A stretch of 64,000 nucleotides of DNA from contig JABAKD010000012.1 in the NCBI GenBank assembly GCA_012845835.1, positions 7,701,733 to 7,765,732 of the forward strand. The letters run 5' to 3'. The stretch comes from Undaria pinnatifida. Its lineage: Eukaryota > Sar > Phaeophyceae > Laminariales > Alariaceae. The notes under the pieces were generated by a model. The model was not told the origin of the DNA, searched no databases, and saw nothing but the letters and a program-made list of their open reading frames with translations. A program made the position numbers and the translations under genes. Shown here one piece after another: positions 54,701 to 64,000 of the stretch (position 1 is the stretch's first letter; each line of letters starts with the position of its first letter).

Positions 54701-57700
54701 CCTGTGTACCACTGTGTATCCCTGTGCATATCTGCAGTATGCATGCGTCATGCCAGGTAGTGTGTATCTCTGTGTGTCGGCGCGTGTTTTATACCTGGTA
54801 AGAATATTTTAAGGACGTCAGCTGTGAGTTCGACGAATTTGAGGTCAACACTCATCTTCGCAAGCTGCGTTGTTGGTACTTGTATACTATATGGGTGAGT
54901 TTTGTGTATGTGGGTCTATTTCTGTACTTAAGTGTGTGGTTAGCTGTGTACGTGTGTGTCTGTGTGTGTCTTGTGTCGGTCTGTGTTTGAGTGCGTGCCT
55001 GTGTGTCCATATCTGTCTAGGTGTCTGGGTTTTGAGTTTGTTTATACGTGTCAGTGTCTCTGTTTCTCTGCATGCTTATGTGTCTGTGTACGTGTGCATG
55101 TGTTTGGGTGTGTGCCCGTGTGAGCCGACGTTACCCATGACGGAGGTTAGAAAAGCGACGAGTGGGCAAGAACACGCGATATGGGCAAGGGGGTGAGGAG
55201 GGTAGCATGTTGAGTTTTTATACGTTTATATTTCCGTGCGCGTATCTGCTTCGTCCGCACGGGCGAGGTCTTTGGCATAGGACATAGTTTGTCCATGTCA
55301 AGCACATCTACAATCTCAAATCACAATTGCACTCATAATCGCATTCGAAAGAATACCCAACCCCAGCTTCAATCGGTATCACTATCATAAACCTGTTTAC
55401 AATCGTAACCGTCTAACAAACACTACCATAATCGCGATCCCCATCATATTCGAAATTGAAATCACCATCACAAGCAGACGCACAATGACAATCACAATCG
55501 CAATCATAATGGCAATGGCAATTACAACTCGAGTCGCAATCACGTTCGTAGTCGCAGTCACAAGTCAAACTTGCAGTCAAACTCATACTTGCAATCGCAA
55601 TCGAAGAAATGTCGCAACCGCAATCGCAATCGCAATCACATAAATTACGCCAATCACAATCGCAAGGTCAACCTTAATCGTACTCACAACGCTGTATGAC
55701 ACCCGGAACCGCGCTCACAATGACACCATCGCGATTTTCCGTGGTTTTAGGAAAGCGGCGGAGACTCTCAAGACCCCCTTTGGTGCTATCCAGGAAGGAG
55801 CAATCGCGGCGTCGGTCCGTGTCAGTCACAATTATTGTCGCGTTCACCAAAACAGATGACAAATCTATGTCACAATCGTAGCCACAATCCAAACCACAAA
55901 AACCATCCTCGCCACACTCACAACCGCGCTGACATTCACGATGGCGCAATCGCGATGTTCCGTTGTTTTAGGAAAGCGACGGAGACTCTCAAGGCCCCGT
56001 TCGGCGCTATCCAGGATGGAGCAATCGCGGCTACCATCTTCGCGGTGACGGACAGCCTCCCGGGCAAGAGCGTCGGCGAGGCGGTGCAGACCATCACGGA
56101 CAAGGAGATCAAGTCGGAAGTGGAGGTGAGGGGCAAGGAAAGCCGCCAGGGATTTTGACGGGTCATGACCCGACCGGAGGTTGGCGGGGGCGGGGGCGGC
56201 GGTGGTGGTGGTGATTCTGTTTGTTTTTGTTTTCGCCCCCCTGAACTTTTTCTGTTCTTTTTTTTCGTCATGAAATGGAACGCGGCCGAACGCAGATTTT
56301 CGCCGGGGCCAGCGCCGGGTCGGACCGAAAGGCAAAGGGAGACGGACCGGCCACTTTCGCATCGTTCCGAAGCGTGATGACAACCACGTCGGAGATTACG
56401 GATACCAGCGGGACCACAACCAAAATGAAAGTCGCCAAAACTCAGGTCAGGGGAGGGCAGGGGAGGGAAGGAGGGAGGGAAGGGCGGGACAAGGGAGGGG
56501 AGGCAGGGAATGAGGCGGGGGGGGGGGCAGGGGGCGGGGGCGGGTGTACTCAGTTTGTGCATGGCCGTAGTAGTATGACCATAGATCCTCGCATCCCTAC
56601 TTTGCCGGGATAGAGCACGTCGAGTTTTCACCAACCAGGCAGACAATGCTAGCACCAGGCGCGAAGCACCGTGAGGTGTTCGGCGAGTCGCATGAAGGAT
56701 GAACTGCATCCTTCCGAGAACCGCTCGTAAGACGGACTTCGGCACCTTGTGCCTACTTTCTTGCTTATGGATGACAGCGCTAATTAGTTATACTTTGTTT
56801 CTGGTGTGGCCACTCCAGAGACAGCAATGGGCATTAATATGTTACTGCCTCGTGGGTGCCTTACCATATTCACACTGTGTGATACGATCATTCCCCTTGT
56901 GCGGAGTTAGGGTTCTCCACCCCGCAATATATGATCTACTGGATAACCATCATGGTGGCCACCAAAAAAAAACAAATGGTACCCTGGTTGTCTAGCTCAC
57001 GCAGTGAGTGGCATGTTTTACAGCGTCGTTGCCAACCAGCGCCAACCATTTAATGCTTTACAGCGTCGGTGCTAACCGAGGCCAACTATTTTATGTATAT
57101 TTTTACGGGCGGGGGGAGGGGGGCGCTTTCTCTGATGCCACGGACGGAACGATGTGGTATAAGCTACTGCTGTGACGCGATAATCGATCAGCTTTTACTT
57201 CCCCCCACCCCCCTCCGTCCCTAGCCCCTTCTCCTTCGCCCGTACCCCTTGTGTTTTTGTTTTGTTTGATAAGTGTATTTCGCGTACCGTTGCAATATAC
57301 ATTGTAATGTTGGAAAATAAAATCGCTAATCTGTCGCTGCCGCCTTTTACTCGTTATCGCCGCCAGGTGCGCAAGAGCGCCCTTGGCCGGCTGCTTCGTC
57401 CTGTGGTCAACCTCGATGAGGTGGAGTTCAAAACGGACAGTCTCCTTTCGCCACTTCGCGAGGGATCCACCGAGGTAGGCCATCAACCCTCCCACCCGCC
57501 CAGCGCCCCGCTCCTTTCCCCCCCGCTCCCTCCTAACCCCCTCCAGTCCCCCACCCACCCCCACCTCCACCCCCCCGTATCTCCCCCCACACCCTCCCAC
57601 TCCAACCGCGGCGGGTTGGGTCGTGTCGCACGAGGTAGGTGGCAACCCCTCCCCCCCCCTTACCCCCCTCTGCACCCCCGCCCCCCGCTTCCTTGCAACC

Positions 57701-58542
57701 CCCCCCCAATATCACCCCCCCCTCACACACACCGCGGCGGTTTGGATCGTTTCGCACAAGGTAGGGTGACAACCCCCCCCCTCTTCCCCCCTCATCGCGA
57801 CGGGTGGGGTAATATTGCACACTAGATATGGATCAAGTAACAGTCGATAAACCAACTAATGAGTGGATGATGCTTATGGATGGTTCATAATGGATTATTG
57901 CTACTTTTTCTTACTGCAGGACCCCCCCCCCCCTCCCCTCCGCCCTCCTCGACCGATGGATCAATGAATGGGTGCTAGATCAATCAATGATGGATGATGC
58001 GTGGTGCATGATGGCCGCTGAATATTTTTACTTGCTAAACAACTCCCCCCCCCCTGGTGCTCCGTATGCGTGGTCAATTGTCGAATGACTACGGCAAATA
58101 ACAAACGAGTACTCCCCCCTCCCCTTCCCTCTCCCCTTCCCTCTCGACCGATGGGTGGATGTTTGATGGATGCTAGATGATGGGGTGGATGATTGGTTGG
58201 TGCACGATGTATGCATGGATGCTGGGCCACTGAATGGTTGATGAAGGATGCATGATGGAGGATTGGTAGATGGATTATAAATGAGGGGTTATGCGTGTTA
58301 CATGAATAGGTGCATGATGAACGATGCATTATGGATAAACGAGCCAATTGATGGATGATGAATTATGCTGCGTGATGAATATTGTTTGGTGCCATGATGG
58401 ACGTTGAAATATTAATTGTGAATGCTGGGCCAATCAGGTTTCAATGACGACAACGTACCTGGACGGCCTCCTCCGCGTGGCCCGCAACGAACAAGGCCAA
58501 GTCTTCGTGTTTGTGAGGGAGGACAACGCCGAGATCCGATGA
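48725..58542 (+). CDS. Plastid-lipid-associated protein (PAP/fibrillin)
   Basis: Exons 48725-49001, 50398-50500, 54399-54572, 55972-56125, 56296-56445, 57367-57474 and 58438-58542 (phases 1,2,2,0,0,0) give exactly 357 codons with a TGA stop. Residues 11-25 (MVLILTALAASTQAF) are a signal peptide with an A-F cleavage site, followed by a Ser/Thr/Arg-rich stretch: the two-part plastid targeting signal of algae with secondary plastids. Residues from about 120 match the PAP/fibrillin fold: LLGRWALVYASEDPTRSSPF, FWAFRKATETLK, VTDSLPG, SVMTTTSEI, KMKVAKTQVRKSALGRLL, VEFKTDSLLSP, and the terminal TTYLDGLLRVARN with FVFVRED. Such proteins bind or shuttle lipids at thylakoids and plastoglobules. Donor of exon 3 (GTCTGT) and of exons 2 and 5 (GTCAGN) are unusual. 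Confidence is high because seven independent phases agree. Confidence 0.93.
49425..49505 (+). repeat. Family B dispersed repeat, short
   Basis: ACACTCCAGCTGTGAGATCG, AAAATTTTGTCGGAACTCAT and TCTTTGCAAGCTGTAT. In PAP intron 1. Confidence 0.7.
49650..50130 (+). repeat. Degenerate CGAA/AACC short-period repeat
   Basis: GAACGAACGAGCGAA and GACGAACGAACGATCG, then from 49910 ACGAATCAACCAACCAAACC-type units with ATGG spacers. PAP intron 1. Confidence 0.6.
50635..50790 (+). repeat. Family B dispersed repeat
   Basis: ACACTCCAGCTGTCGAAGAT, CAAGCTGTGTGTGATACTCC, AAGGATATAGGTCGGCGATC and CAGGGTCAACAGG. PAP intron 2, about 135 bp after exon 2. Confidence 0.7.
50890..51180 (+). repeat. CGGGTCGGGTC minisatellite, about 50-bp unit, first block
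   Basis: CTCGCGGGTCGGGTCGGGTC followed by A..GG.TTCAAAAT, five to six times, ending in inverted GACCCGCGAG. A second block is at 52355-52570. Confidence 0.85.
51620..52095 (+). repeat. 244-bp tandem duplication
   Basis: GAGCAGTCGTCGTCGAAGCA, CGGATCGCAGCCCCTGCTGA and CTTGCTGCCGGAGGCGGCTC occur in both units (starts 51620 and 51864). A TATCGTATCAGTAC / TATCATACCAGTAC start marks the border. Confidence 0.85.
52355..52570 (+). repeat. CGGGTCGGGTC minisatellite, second block
   Basis: Same CGCGGGTCGGGTCGGGTCA.G units as 50890-51180, with an inverted GACCCGACCCGACCCCACCC arm at 52525-52545, giving a potential foldback. Confidence 0.8.
53032..53106 (+). repeat. (GCTGGT)n microsatellite
   Basis: About 12 perfect GCTGGT hexamers in PAP intron 2. 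Confidence 0.95.
53203..53510 (+). repeat. (GGAA)n and (CACAC)n microsatellites
   Basis: GGAAGGAAGGAAGG at 53209-53230 and again near 53260-53300; then from about 53365 a 5-base ACACC repeat with few interruptions. PAP intron 2. Confidence 0.9.
53812..54190 (+). repeat. Family E dispersed repeat, diverged
   Basis: ATAGATCATACAGATCATAC array, CATCTACAGTAC.. repeated four times, then CTGCTATGAGATATTG, GATCTGTATATAGACGGTAC and ACTCCCACCGGGTATGAGCT. In PAP intron 2. Confidence 0.6.
54600..55135 (+). repeat. TGTGTCTG-rich stretch with embedded Family B core
   Basis: Degenerate GTGTGTCTGTGTG sequence in PAP intron 3, interrupted at 54820-54890 by a Family B core (GACGTCAGCTGTGAGTTCGA, CTCATCTTCGCAAGCTGCGT). 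Confidence 0.7.
55300..55690 (+). repeat. Degenerate AATCGCAATCAC hexamer repeat
   Basis: CAATCGCAATCACAATC-type units over almost 400 bases of PAP intron 3. Confidence 0.8.
55715..55815 (+). pseudogene. Duplicate of the PAP exon 4 start, with its acceptor
   Basis: TTTTCCGTGGTTTTAG then GAAAGCGGCGGAGACTCTCA at 55751 copies the true exon 4 start at 55972. In the PAP frame it would encode KAAETLKTPFGAIQEGAIAA, against KATETLKAPFGAIQDGAIAA. Similarity stops after about 60 bases of exon and no donor in phase follows. Confidence 0.8.
56558..56705 (+). repeat. Family C dispersed repeat
   Basis: CATGGCCGTAGTAGTATGAC, GAGCACGTCGAGTTTTCACC, AAGCACCGTGAGGTGTTCGG and CGAGTCGCATGAAGGATG. PAP intron 5. 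Confidence 0.75.
57475..57830 (+). repeat. C-rich array of repeated donor-like units
   Basis: The PAP exon 6 donor (GAGGTAGGCCATCAACCCTC) is echoed at about 57630 (CGAGGTAGGTGGCAACCCCT) and 57755 (CAAGGTAGGGTGACAACCCC), each followed by a long C run. A CGGCGGGTTGGGTCGTGTCG-like lead precedes the two copies. Confidence 0.7.
57835..58430 (+). repeat. Degenerate GGATGATG short-period repeat
   Basis: ATGGATGATG and TGATGGATG-type units over most of PAP intron 6, up to the exon 7 acceptor. Confidence 0.75.
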
Positions 58543-60347
58543 GGGCGGACGGCGAGCAGATTCTACGAGGCTGGGCCAGGCTAGACGGGGATACATTTCA
58601 TCCTCGCTCTTGAAATTTTCCACACGTATTCTAGGACAAATGAGACCTCGATTTCATTATGTAAACCCTTCGGGGCAGGCAGATTTTGCTGATCTAGATC
58701 ATGCCATGTCCGATGTGCTACATTGCCTACCACGACGAGAGGGCTGATGTCACGATCGCTTTTTTTTCGTCGAATATAATTGATGAAACGAGCGTTAATG
58801 AGGGTGAAGGTTTGCTTCACCGTGCATCTATCGGTCGGTGGTTCTCGATCAGCAGTGTTGATAGTAGATATCTGCTGTTTACGCGCCAGTTATGGTGTAC
58901 CCGACACTTGTTTTCAAGCTCTTTTGTGGTGTTTTGTGCAGTTACTCTATCGCGTTTTTTATGCGCGGTGGGAGGCGGGGAATTTTGCGTCAGCGTTTCG
59001 TGGTGGTAGCGTCGGCAGTTATTGTGGTGGGTATGGGGTCTATTTGGCTCGATCATGGTGTGTGGAGGGGTTTACTGCGAGGCTGGAAGGCGGTGTCGAG
59101 CCTGTTGCACCCGCCTCATGGGTGGATACACACGGACGGTATGCGGTCACGTTGCCTATGATTGCGCAGTTTTACTGCTGGTTGGTCTAATAATAGCAAA
59201 CTGCTTGTCTCTGATTTAGGTACGTACTGGCAGTTTTTGCGGCTCAGGCTACTGCCGGTGGCATGTTTTTGGCGCCTGGCGGCCGCTATGTATTAGCAGA
59301 TCGTTAGCCTTCGGCTGTACCTGGTGACGTTTTTTTAGCGGCTGGTGGCGTTTTTTTTAGCCTCTAGCTTGGTTGCAAATGTGCAAGCATGTTAGGGGCA
59401 GCAACAGCATTGTGATAGGGATTGGCTGAGGATGATCAGTTTTTGTTAGAGAGGGGGAGAGAGTGTAACAGCGCTCAATAGGTAGCGACACAGCGGCGCG
59501 AAAGAGGCGGCGACGGCCTATATTAATTGGCAGAAGGACCGATCACAAAATACAAAAAGCGATTATAACAACCAGCTAAGCATCTTGCCCCCGCACGCCA
59601 TAACCTGGCTTCGTGGGACATATTCATACTACTGTATATATTTTTTTTGTGTGTGTACGACACACGGTTCTTGTTTTCATACTTAAGTTGCAGATGGTGT
59701 TATTTTATTGGAACACGAAAACGACGTTGCCAGAATAATTTTGTAAATAATGACGGGGCCATGAACAGGAATATGATTTCCCCAGGGGCCAATGAATGCG
59801 CTGCTTATTTTTCTTTCATTTTTCGTTTCTGATAAGAGAGGCGATGAGACGGCGGGGGAGCGGGGGTGGGGACTGAGAGAGTCATTACACTGGTGTATCT
59901 CCCACGATCCCCGGACGGCGACGGATTGCAAAGCTTAGTCTAGCCAGAAATGGCGTACCGCTCAAGTCCTTTGGTACAGCACCCACTTTTGGGGGAATAA
60001 ACTACTTGGAATTAGTACGGCGGCGTGGTTTTTGCACTATTAATAGGGTAAGGGATTCATACCTATGACCTCGAACTGTCAATCCTCGAACCGTCCCAAG
60101 TAACAGTCGAGTACCCACCCACCCACCCACCCACCGGTCTACCCATCGGTCCATCCAAAATAAAAAAATTGCAACCACCGTCCAAAGCTCAGGAGAGTCA
60201 TCCCATGTTAGAGGGGTTGCACTATTAATAGTTTGGGTTAACTAATGTTTCTGCCCGGTTGAGCTCAAGTATGGAGCTGTCGGTGAGTGTGATAATTTTA
60301 TTAGTACACTTGTTTCATGACACTATTGTGGTGTAGTGTAGCGGCTG
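58543..60347. other. PAP 3' flank and spacer
   Basis: Holds the PAP 3' UTR. A CCACC repeat is at 60115-60135. No exon or RNA recognised. Confidence 0.4.
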
Positions 60348-60490
60348 GAAGCGCTGGTCGGGCTGCGCGAACGAATGTGTTCGAAGGAGTCACGCTTCGG
60401 GTGATGATATACTGTATTCGGTTCCTCATGTCAGGAGCTCAGAAAATTCTTGGAATCTTCTGCACCCCTATCGTAGCATGGGTCGACTCA
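60348..60490 (+). repeat. Family D dispersed repeat
   Basis: GGTCGGGCTGCGCGAACGAA, TGTTCGAAGGAGTCACGC and AAAATTCTTGGAATCTTCTG match 22858-23015. Confidence 0.65.
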
Positions 60491-61845
60491 CTCAGCTTTT
60501 TCGCAACCGGGAGAAGCAACCACCTTCAAGCAAGCCAGTCTTTTTACGACCGGGATAAGGTCTTGCTTGGGTCAGAGGAATGCGTGCTGCCTTGTCTGCT
60601 CGGCGAAGCCTGACTTGCCAAGCCCGTCAGAGTGTGTTCTTGTCTTCAGTACTAAAAAAACGCCCGCCACAAAGTCTCTTCGCGTCTGTGTCTTGCGTAT
60701 CTCTGCCGATTCTTTGCAGCACGCTGAAGTGTCTGGGCTCCGTCAGTGTCTTGCGTAAAAACGCTCAACTGTGTAACTCCCGCCAAAATGTCTTATTATG
60801 CCCGAGTCTTGCTTGCCGCACGAGTGTACTGCTGCTGTAGTTTGATGTGCCCACGTTTCCATCAACAGATAACGACAACCCACCCACCACAACCACGCAC
60901 CACAGCCACCCCCACCCCACGACCATCAACCGTTAGCGAGCCCGCCAGCCAACAAGCGATAGCCAGCCAGCCAGCACGGGCGCCAGCCAGCAAGACCCGC
61001 CATAACCACACACCGCCATCCACCACAACATCGACAATGACCATTTCGGCCACGATCCCGCCTACCGCAGGACGTACTCCAAGCGCGCCCCCTTTTTTCT
61101 CCGCCTACGTCCTCCCCCCCAACCTTCGCCCTTGCGTATACGTCTATGCCGTCGTCGCAACACCAAGGAAAATGTTACCGTATACGCACACACCTCCTCA
61201 TCCTCAGGCTTAGGCCTACGCCGTGGCCGTAACACACACAAAAAAACTTGTGATCGTAGGCACCACCGCACACAAAGCAAAATAGTCATACATCACTCCA
61301 CCAAAACCGACACCATAGTGTTTATCTCGCGAAATCGCAATCGCCGCGCTGCGCAGGACAGTCGTTTGAATCCCCCCCCTCCCCTCCTCGCCCCCTCGCG
61401 CGAACGACCGTCAGGCCTAGGATTCCCTGCGCGCGTCGTGAACACATGCGCAATCAACGAACCACAACACCAAGAACTACACAATCTAAACAAAAACCGG
61501 AGTCCACCGCAACAAACCATCCATAGACTTAAAACAAGCACTCGTGGTTGATAAAATAAGCAAGGCACCGTCGACGACAAAATCAAACCATCACCGCCAT
61601 GATCGTATTCGATACCAGGGGATCATGATCACAACCATCATTACGGCAATCACAATCGGCATCATGATTATAACCATTGTTATCGTAGTCTTCAACGTCA
61701 TCAACAAAAAACACCGCCATCGTCGCCACCATCCTTATGCTCGACGACAAAAATAGCGCGTAGGTAGTCACAGGCAGTAGCACCCTTCCTTTTTTTAGCC
61801 ATTACCTCCATTGCTACTGCAGAAATACGTATACAGATTATATAT
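60491..61845. other. Spacer, no feature seen
   Basis: Proline/threonine-rich open frames (60746-61213) reflect composition. No homologous product recognised. Confidence 0.4.
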
Positions 61846-62065
61846 ATTATGCCATGCCATGCCATCCCTTCTCGTCCCATATCATGCCATGTCATGTTGT
61901 GCATAACGTCATATCATGTCACATCAAGTCACGTCGTTGTCACGTCATGACATGTCATAACATGTCATGTCACATCACTTCATGTCATACCATGCCATAT
62001 CACATCATGTCAGATCATATCATGTCATAACAAAATATTAAAACCTCTGTCATGCCATAACATCC
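61846..62065 (+). repeat. Degenerate CATGTCATA repeat
   Basis: ATGCCATGCCATGCC, then CATGTCATAACATGTCATGT-type units, about 20 in all, just downstream (in gene sense) of the right-edge gene. Confidence 0.85.
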
Positions 62066-62225
62066 CATTTCTTCGCGTCAAATACATTGATTGGCGGCAT
62101 TATTTCCCCTTGACGGGCAGCCGTCAAGACATATTCTCCCCCACACTAACCAAATTATAACAACGCTAAACAGGCCGTGACGCGGACAAAACAAGGCCGT
62201 CAACCGACAAATTCGCTTCTCATTA

Positions 62226-63897
62226 TCATGCCACGTCATGCACTTGCACCCCGCTAGCACCACGCCTCCTCCTCTGCGACGCCAAGCGGCTCCTCATCCC
62301 CGACAGCAACGCCCAGCTCCTACGCCCGCACTCCGGCTTCGACACTCGCAGATATTCCGCCAGGTCAGCGTTATTAATCTCGGTTCGCCCTCCCCCCCTT
62401 CCCCCCACCCCGCTCCCACCCGCATCCTTTTCCATTATCTCCCCCCCCCTCCCCCCCTCCGAGCCCCCCCCCCCCCGACGCTTACCCCTACCACCACCGC
62501 CTCCACCAGAAGGATCAATTATGTGTAGCCGTCTCCGAACGTCTCGCACGATGCGGCGGGCCTCATCGTCCTCGTTTTCGACGCCCTCCCCTCCGTACCC
62601 TAACCCCCCCGTGTCATCGGTCTCTACGAGACAGATCGGTCGCTTCGTTGTGGCATCGTGTTTCTCCCCCCCAGGACGTGATGACGCAACCCCGCGACAG
62701 TCAAGACTGGGGTCGTTTTTACCGCCAGGGGGCTTGGGCGATTTTTCGTGCGTTTTGTCGATTGCGGCTGTGGTAGTAGAAGTAGCAGTAGTAGCCGCCG
62801 CAGGTGCAGCAGGTGTAGTAGCCGCAGCAGTAGCAGCAGTATCCGCAGTGGCAGAAGCAGCAGTAGTATCCGCAGTATCCGCAGTAGGTGCAGCAGTAGT
62901 AACAGAAGTAGCAGTAGTAGTCACGGTAGTAGCCGCAGCAGTAGCAGTAGCAGCCACACTAGCTGCATTACCCGCACTAGCAGCAGCCGCGGTAACCCCA
63001 GTAGCAGCAGTACCAGCGGTAGCAGCAGAAGCCACGGAAGCTACAGAAGCCGCGTCGTCGTCGGGCGTCTCCGCCGCCGCCCCCCCCTGCTGGCAAAAAA
63101 AAAAGCGACAAAGTAAAACAAAACAAAAAACAAGTTTACGAATACAAGGTGTGCGCAAGACCAAAGGGAAGGCGAGGCGACGAGAGACGACATTCTAGAT
63201 TCTCTTCAGCAATATATACATACATATTTTTTGGCCCGTGAGCAAGTATTTAGAAACGGGGCGATAGCATTCCTGACTCTTCGGTTAGTTTCTACCCCAA
63301 TAAATCACGAGAACGGGTTTCGCCACCTTCCTCGCAGACACCAACACCTCCCCCGCCTGCTGCCCCTCTCGATTCTTATTCCTCCTCCACCACTCTGGCA
63401 GACCACCTAAACGAGACAAGTCCCAAGCAAAAGCAACAGCAACCCCCCCCCTCTCCCCTCCCCCTCCGGCAGTGAAGGGATGCGAGGGGGTTTAAGGCTA
63501 TGGTCATGCATAATATGACACCACCCTCTGCCTGGTTGGTGAACACCCGACGTGCTTCGTTCCGGCATCGTAGGGATGCGAGGGTCAATGGTCTTAATAC
63601 TATGGCTATGCATGAAAGAAGTAACCTCCCCGTCCCGTCCCGTCGCCTTCCACCCTCCCTCACCTCCCCCGCTTGCTGCCCCTCTCGACCCTTATTCCTT
63701 CTCCGCCACTCCGCCATCGCAGCGGGGGCCAGCCCCACCCCCCGCTTGACCCCCACCCTGCGAGCAAACTCGTTCGCGGCTACCTGTTCCCTCGACAGCC
63801 GGCCGGACAATGATTCTGCCCTGATCGAGTCCACCCCGTATGCCTGCAGCGGTCGCTCGTCCTTTGCCGACCGTCGCTTCACCACTCTCTTGCGCTC
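62226..63897 (-). CDS. Unrecognised Ala/Thr-rich protein, 5' part beyond window
   Basis: Minus-strand exons 63897-63664, 63089-62486 and 62344-62226 join in phase (0, 1) to 318 codons and a stop. The first visible exon (preceded by CTTGTCAG) is charged: ERKRVVKRRSAKDERP, then NEFARRVGVKRGVG and MAEWRRRNKGREGQQAGE. The second is dominated by an Ala/Thr/Val/Ser stretch from trinucleotide-repeat DNA (62770-63055), then a Gly-rich end. The third is short and basic. The frame is also open without removing the last intron, and the terminal exon is the weakest part. A Family C copy sits in the first intron. No family recognised; the 5' end lies to the right of the window. Confidence 0.5.
62765..63060. 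repeat. GTAGCAGCA trinucleotide-based repeat
   Basis: GTAGCAGTAGTAGCCGCAGC-type triplets, compositionally biased on both strands so that both carry long open frames. Part of the coding exon of the right-edge gene on the minus strand. Confidence 0.8.
63347..63716 (-). repeat. Exon-end duplication flanking a Family C copy
   Basis: CCTCCCCCGC(C/T)TGCTGCCCC and TTATTCCT.CTCC.CCACTC occur at 63347-63402 and 63662-63716. The right copy is the end of a predicted exon (WRRRNKGREGQQAGE); the left reads WWRRNKNREGQQAGE behind its own CTGCCAG acceptor. A Family C repeat (63493-63620) lies between. Confidence 0.7.
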
Positions 63898-64000
63898 CTG
63901 ACAAGCAACAACAATACAACAATACAACAATACAAATATACGTGTGCGAATATTTATATAGATGTGGAAGGATGCGCGAAAGCTCTACCACCCTCTTGCG

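Noticed and set aside
62521-63198. 225-codon plus-strand ORF rich in Ala/Val
   Set aside because: It mirrors the triplet repeat; the minus strand has splice sites in phase and a charged upstream exon, so it is the better coding strand.

Overview
The window looks like nuclear DNA of a photosynthetic stramenopile, most like a brown alga. The reasons are: every convincing gene is split into short exons by introns of a few hundred to several thousand bases with GT-AG ends; one predicted plastid protein starts with a signal peptide followed by an A-F cleavage motif, as expected for a plastid inside a secondary endomembrane; TTAGGG repeats occur; and very long poly-G/poly-C runs and dispersed repeats fill the non-coding DNA. 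The assignment to brown algae is inference. Gene models were built by hand: I joined exons whose phases agree and whose joined product continues a recognisable protein family.

Layout. (1) 751-14784, minus strand: an MBOAT lysophospholipid acyltransferase (ALE1/LPLAT type). Six exons are visible; the catalytic 3' part lies beyond the left edge. Its first intron is 8.4 kb and carries a whole collection of repeats. (2) 14785-25418: gene-poor DNA with a tRNA-like SINE, LTR-like pieces, many copies of a short dispersed family, and a 1.1 kb G-rich stretch. (3) 25419-33613, plus strand: a mitochondrial carrier (SLC25 type), seven exons, extreme N-terminus not found. (4) 35334-37668, minus strand: a two-exon gene for an unrecognised membrane protein. 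(5) 41775-48255, minus strand: a four-exon bZIP transcription factor. (6) 48725-58542, plus strand: a complete seven-exon plastid-lipid-associated protein (PAP/fibrillin), divergent from the bZIP gene across a 469-base gap. (7) 62226-63897, minus strand: the 3' part of an unrecognised low-complexity gene entering from the right edge.

The genes do not form a pathway. Two act on lipids (LPLAT in membrane phospholipid remodelling, PAP on plastid lipids), but a link is not shown.

The striking part is the non-coding DNA. At least eleven local tandem duplications (unit 40-430 bp), at least six dispersed repeat families, two foldback/TIR elements, and several partial duplications of exons or splice sites (LPLAT exon 2, the carrier last exon, PAP exon 4, PAP intron 6, the right-edge gene) lie in introns and spacers. 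A short motif, TACCAGGTA, is strongly over-represented throughout.
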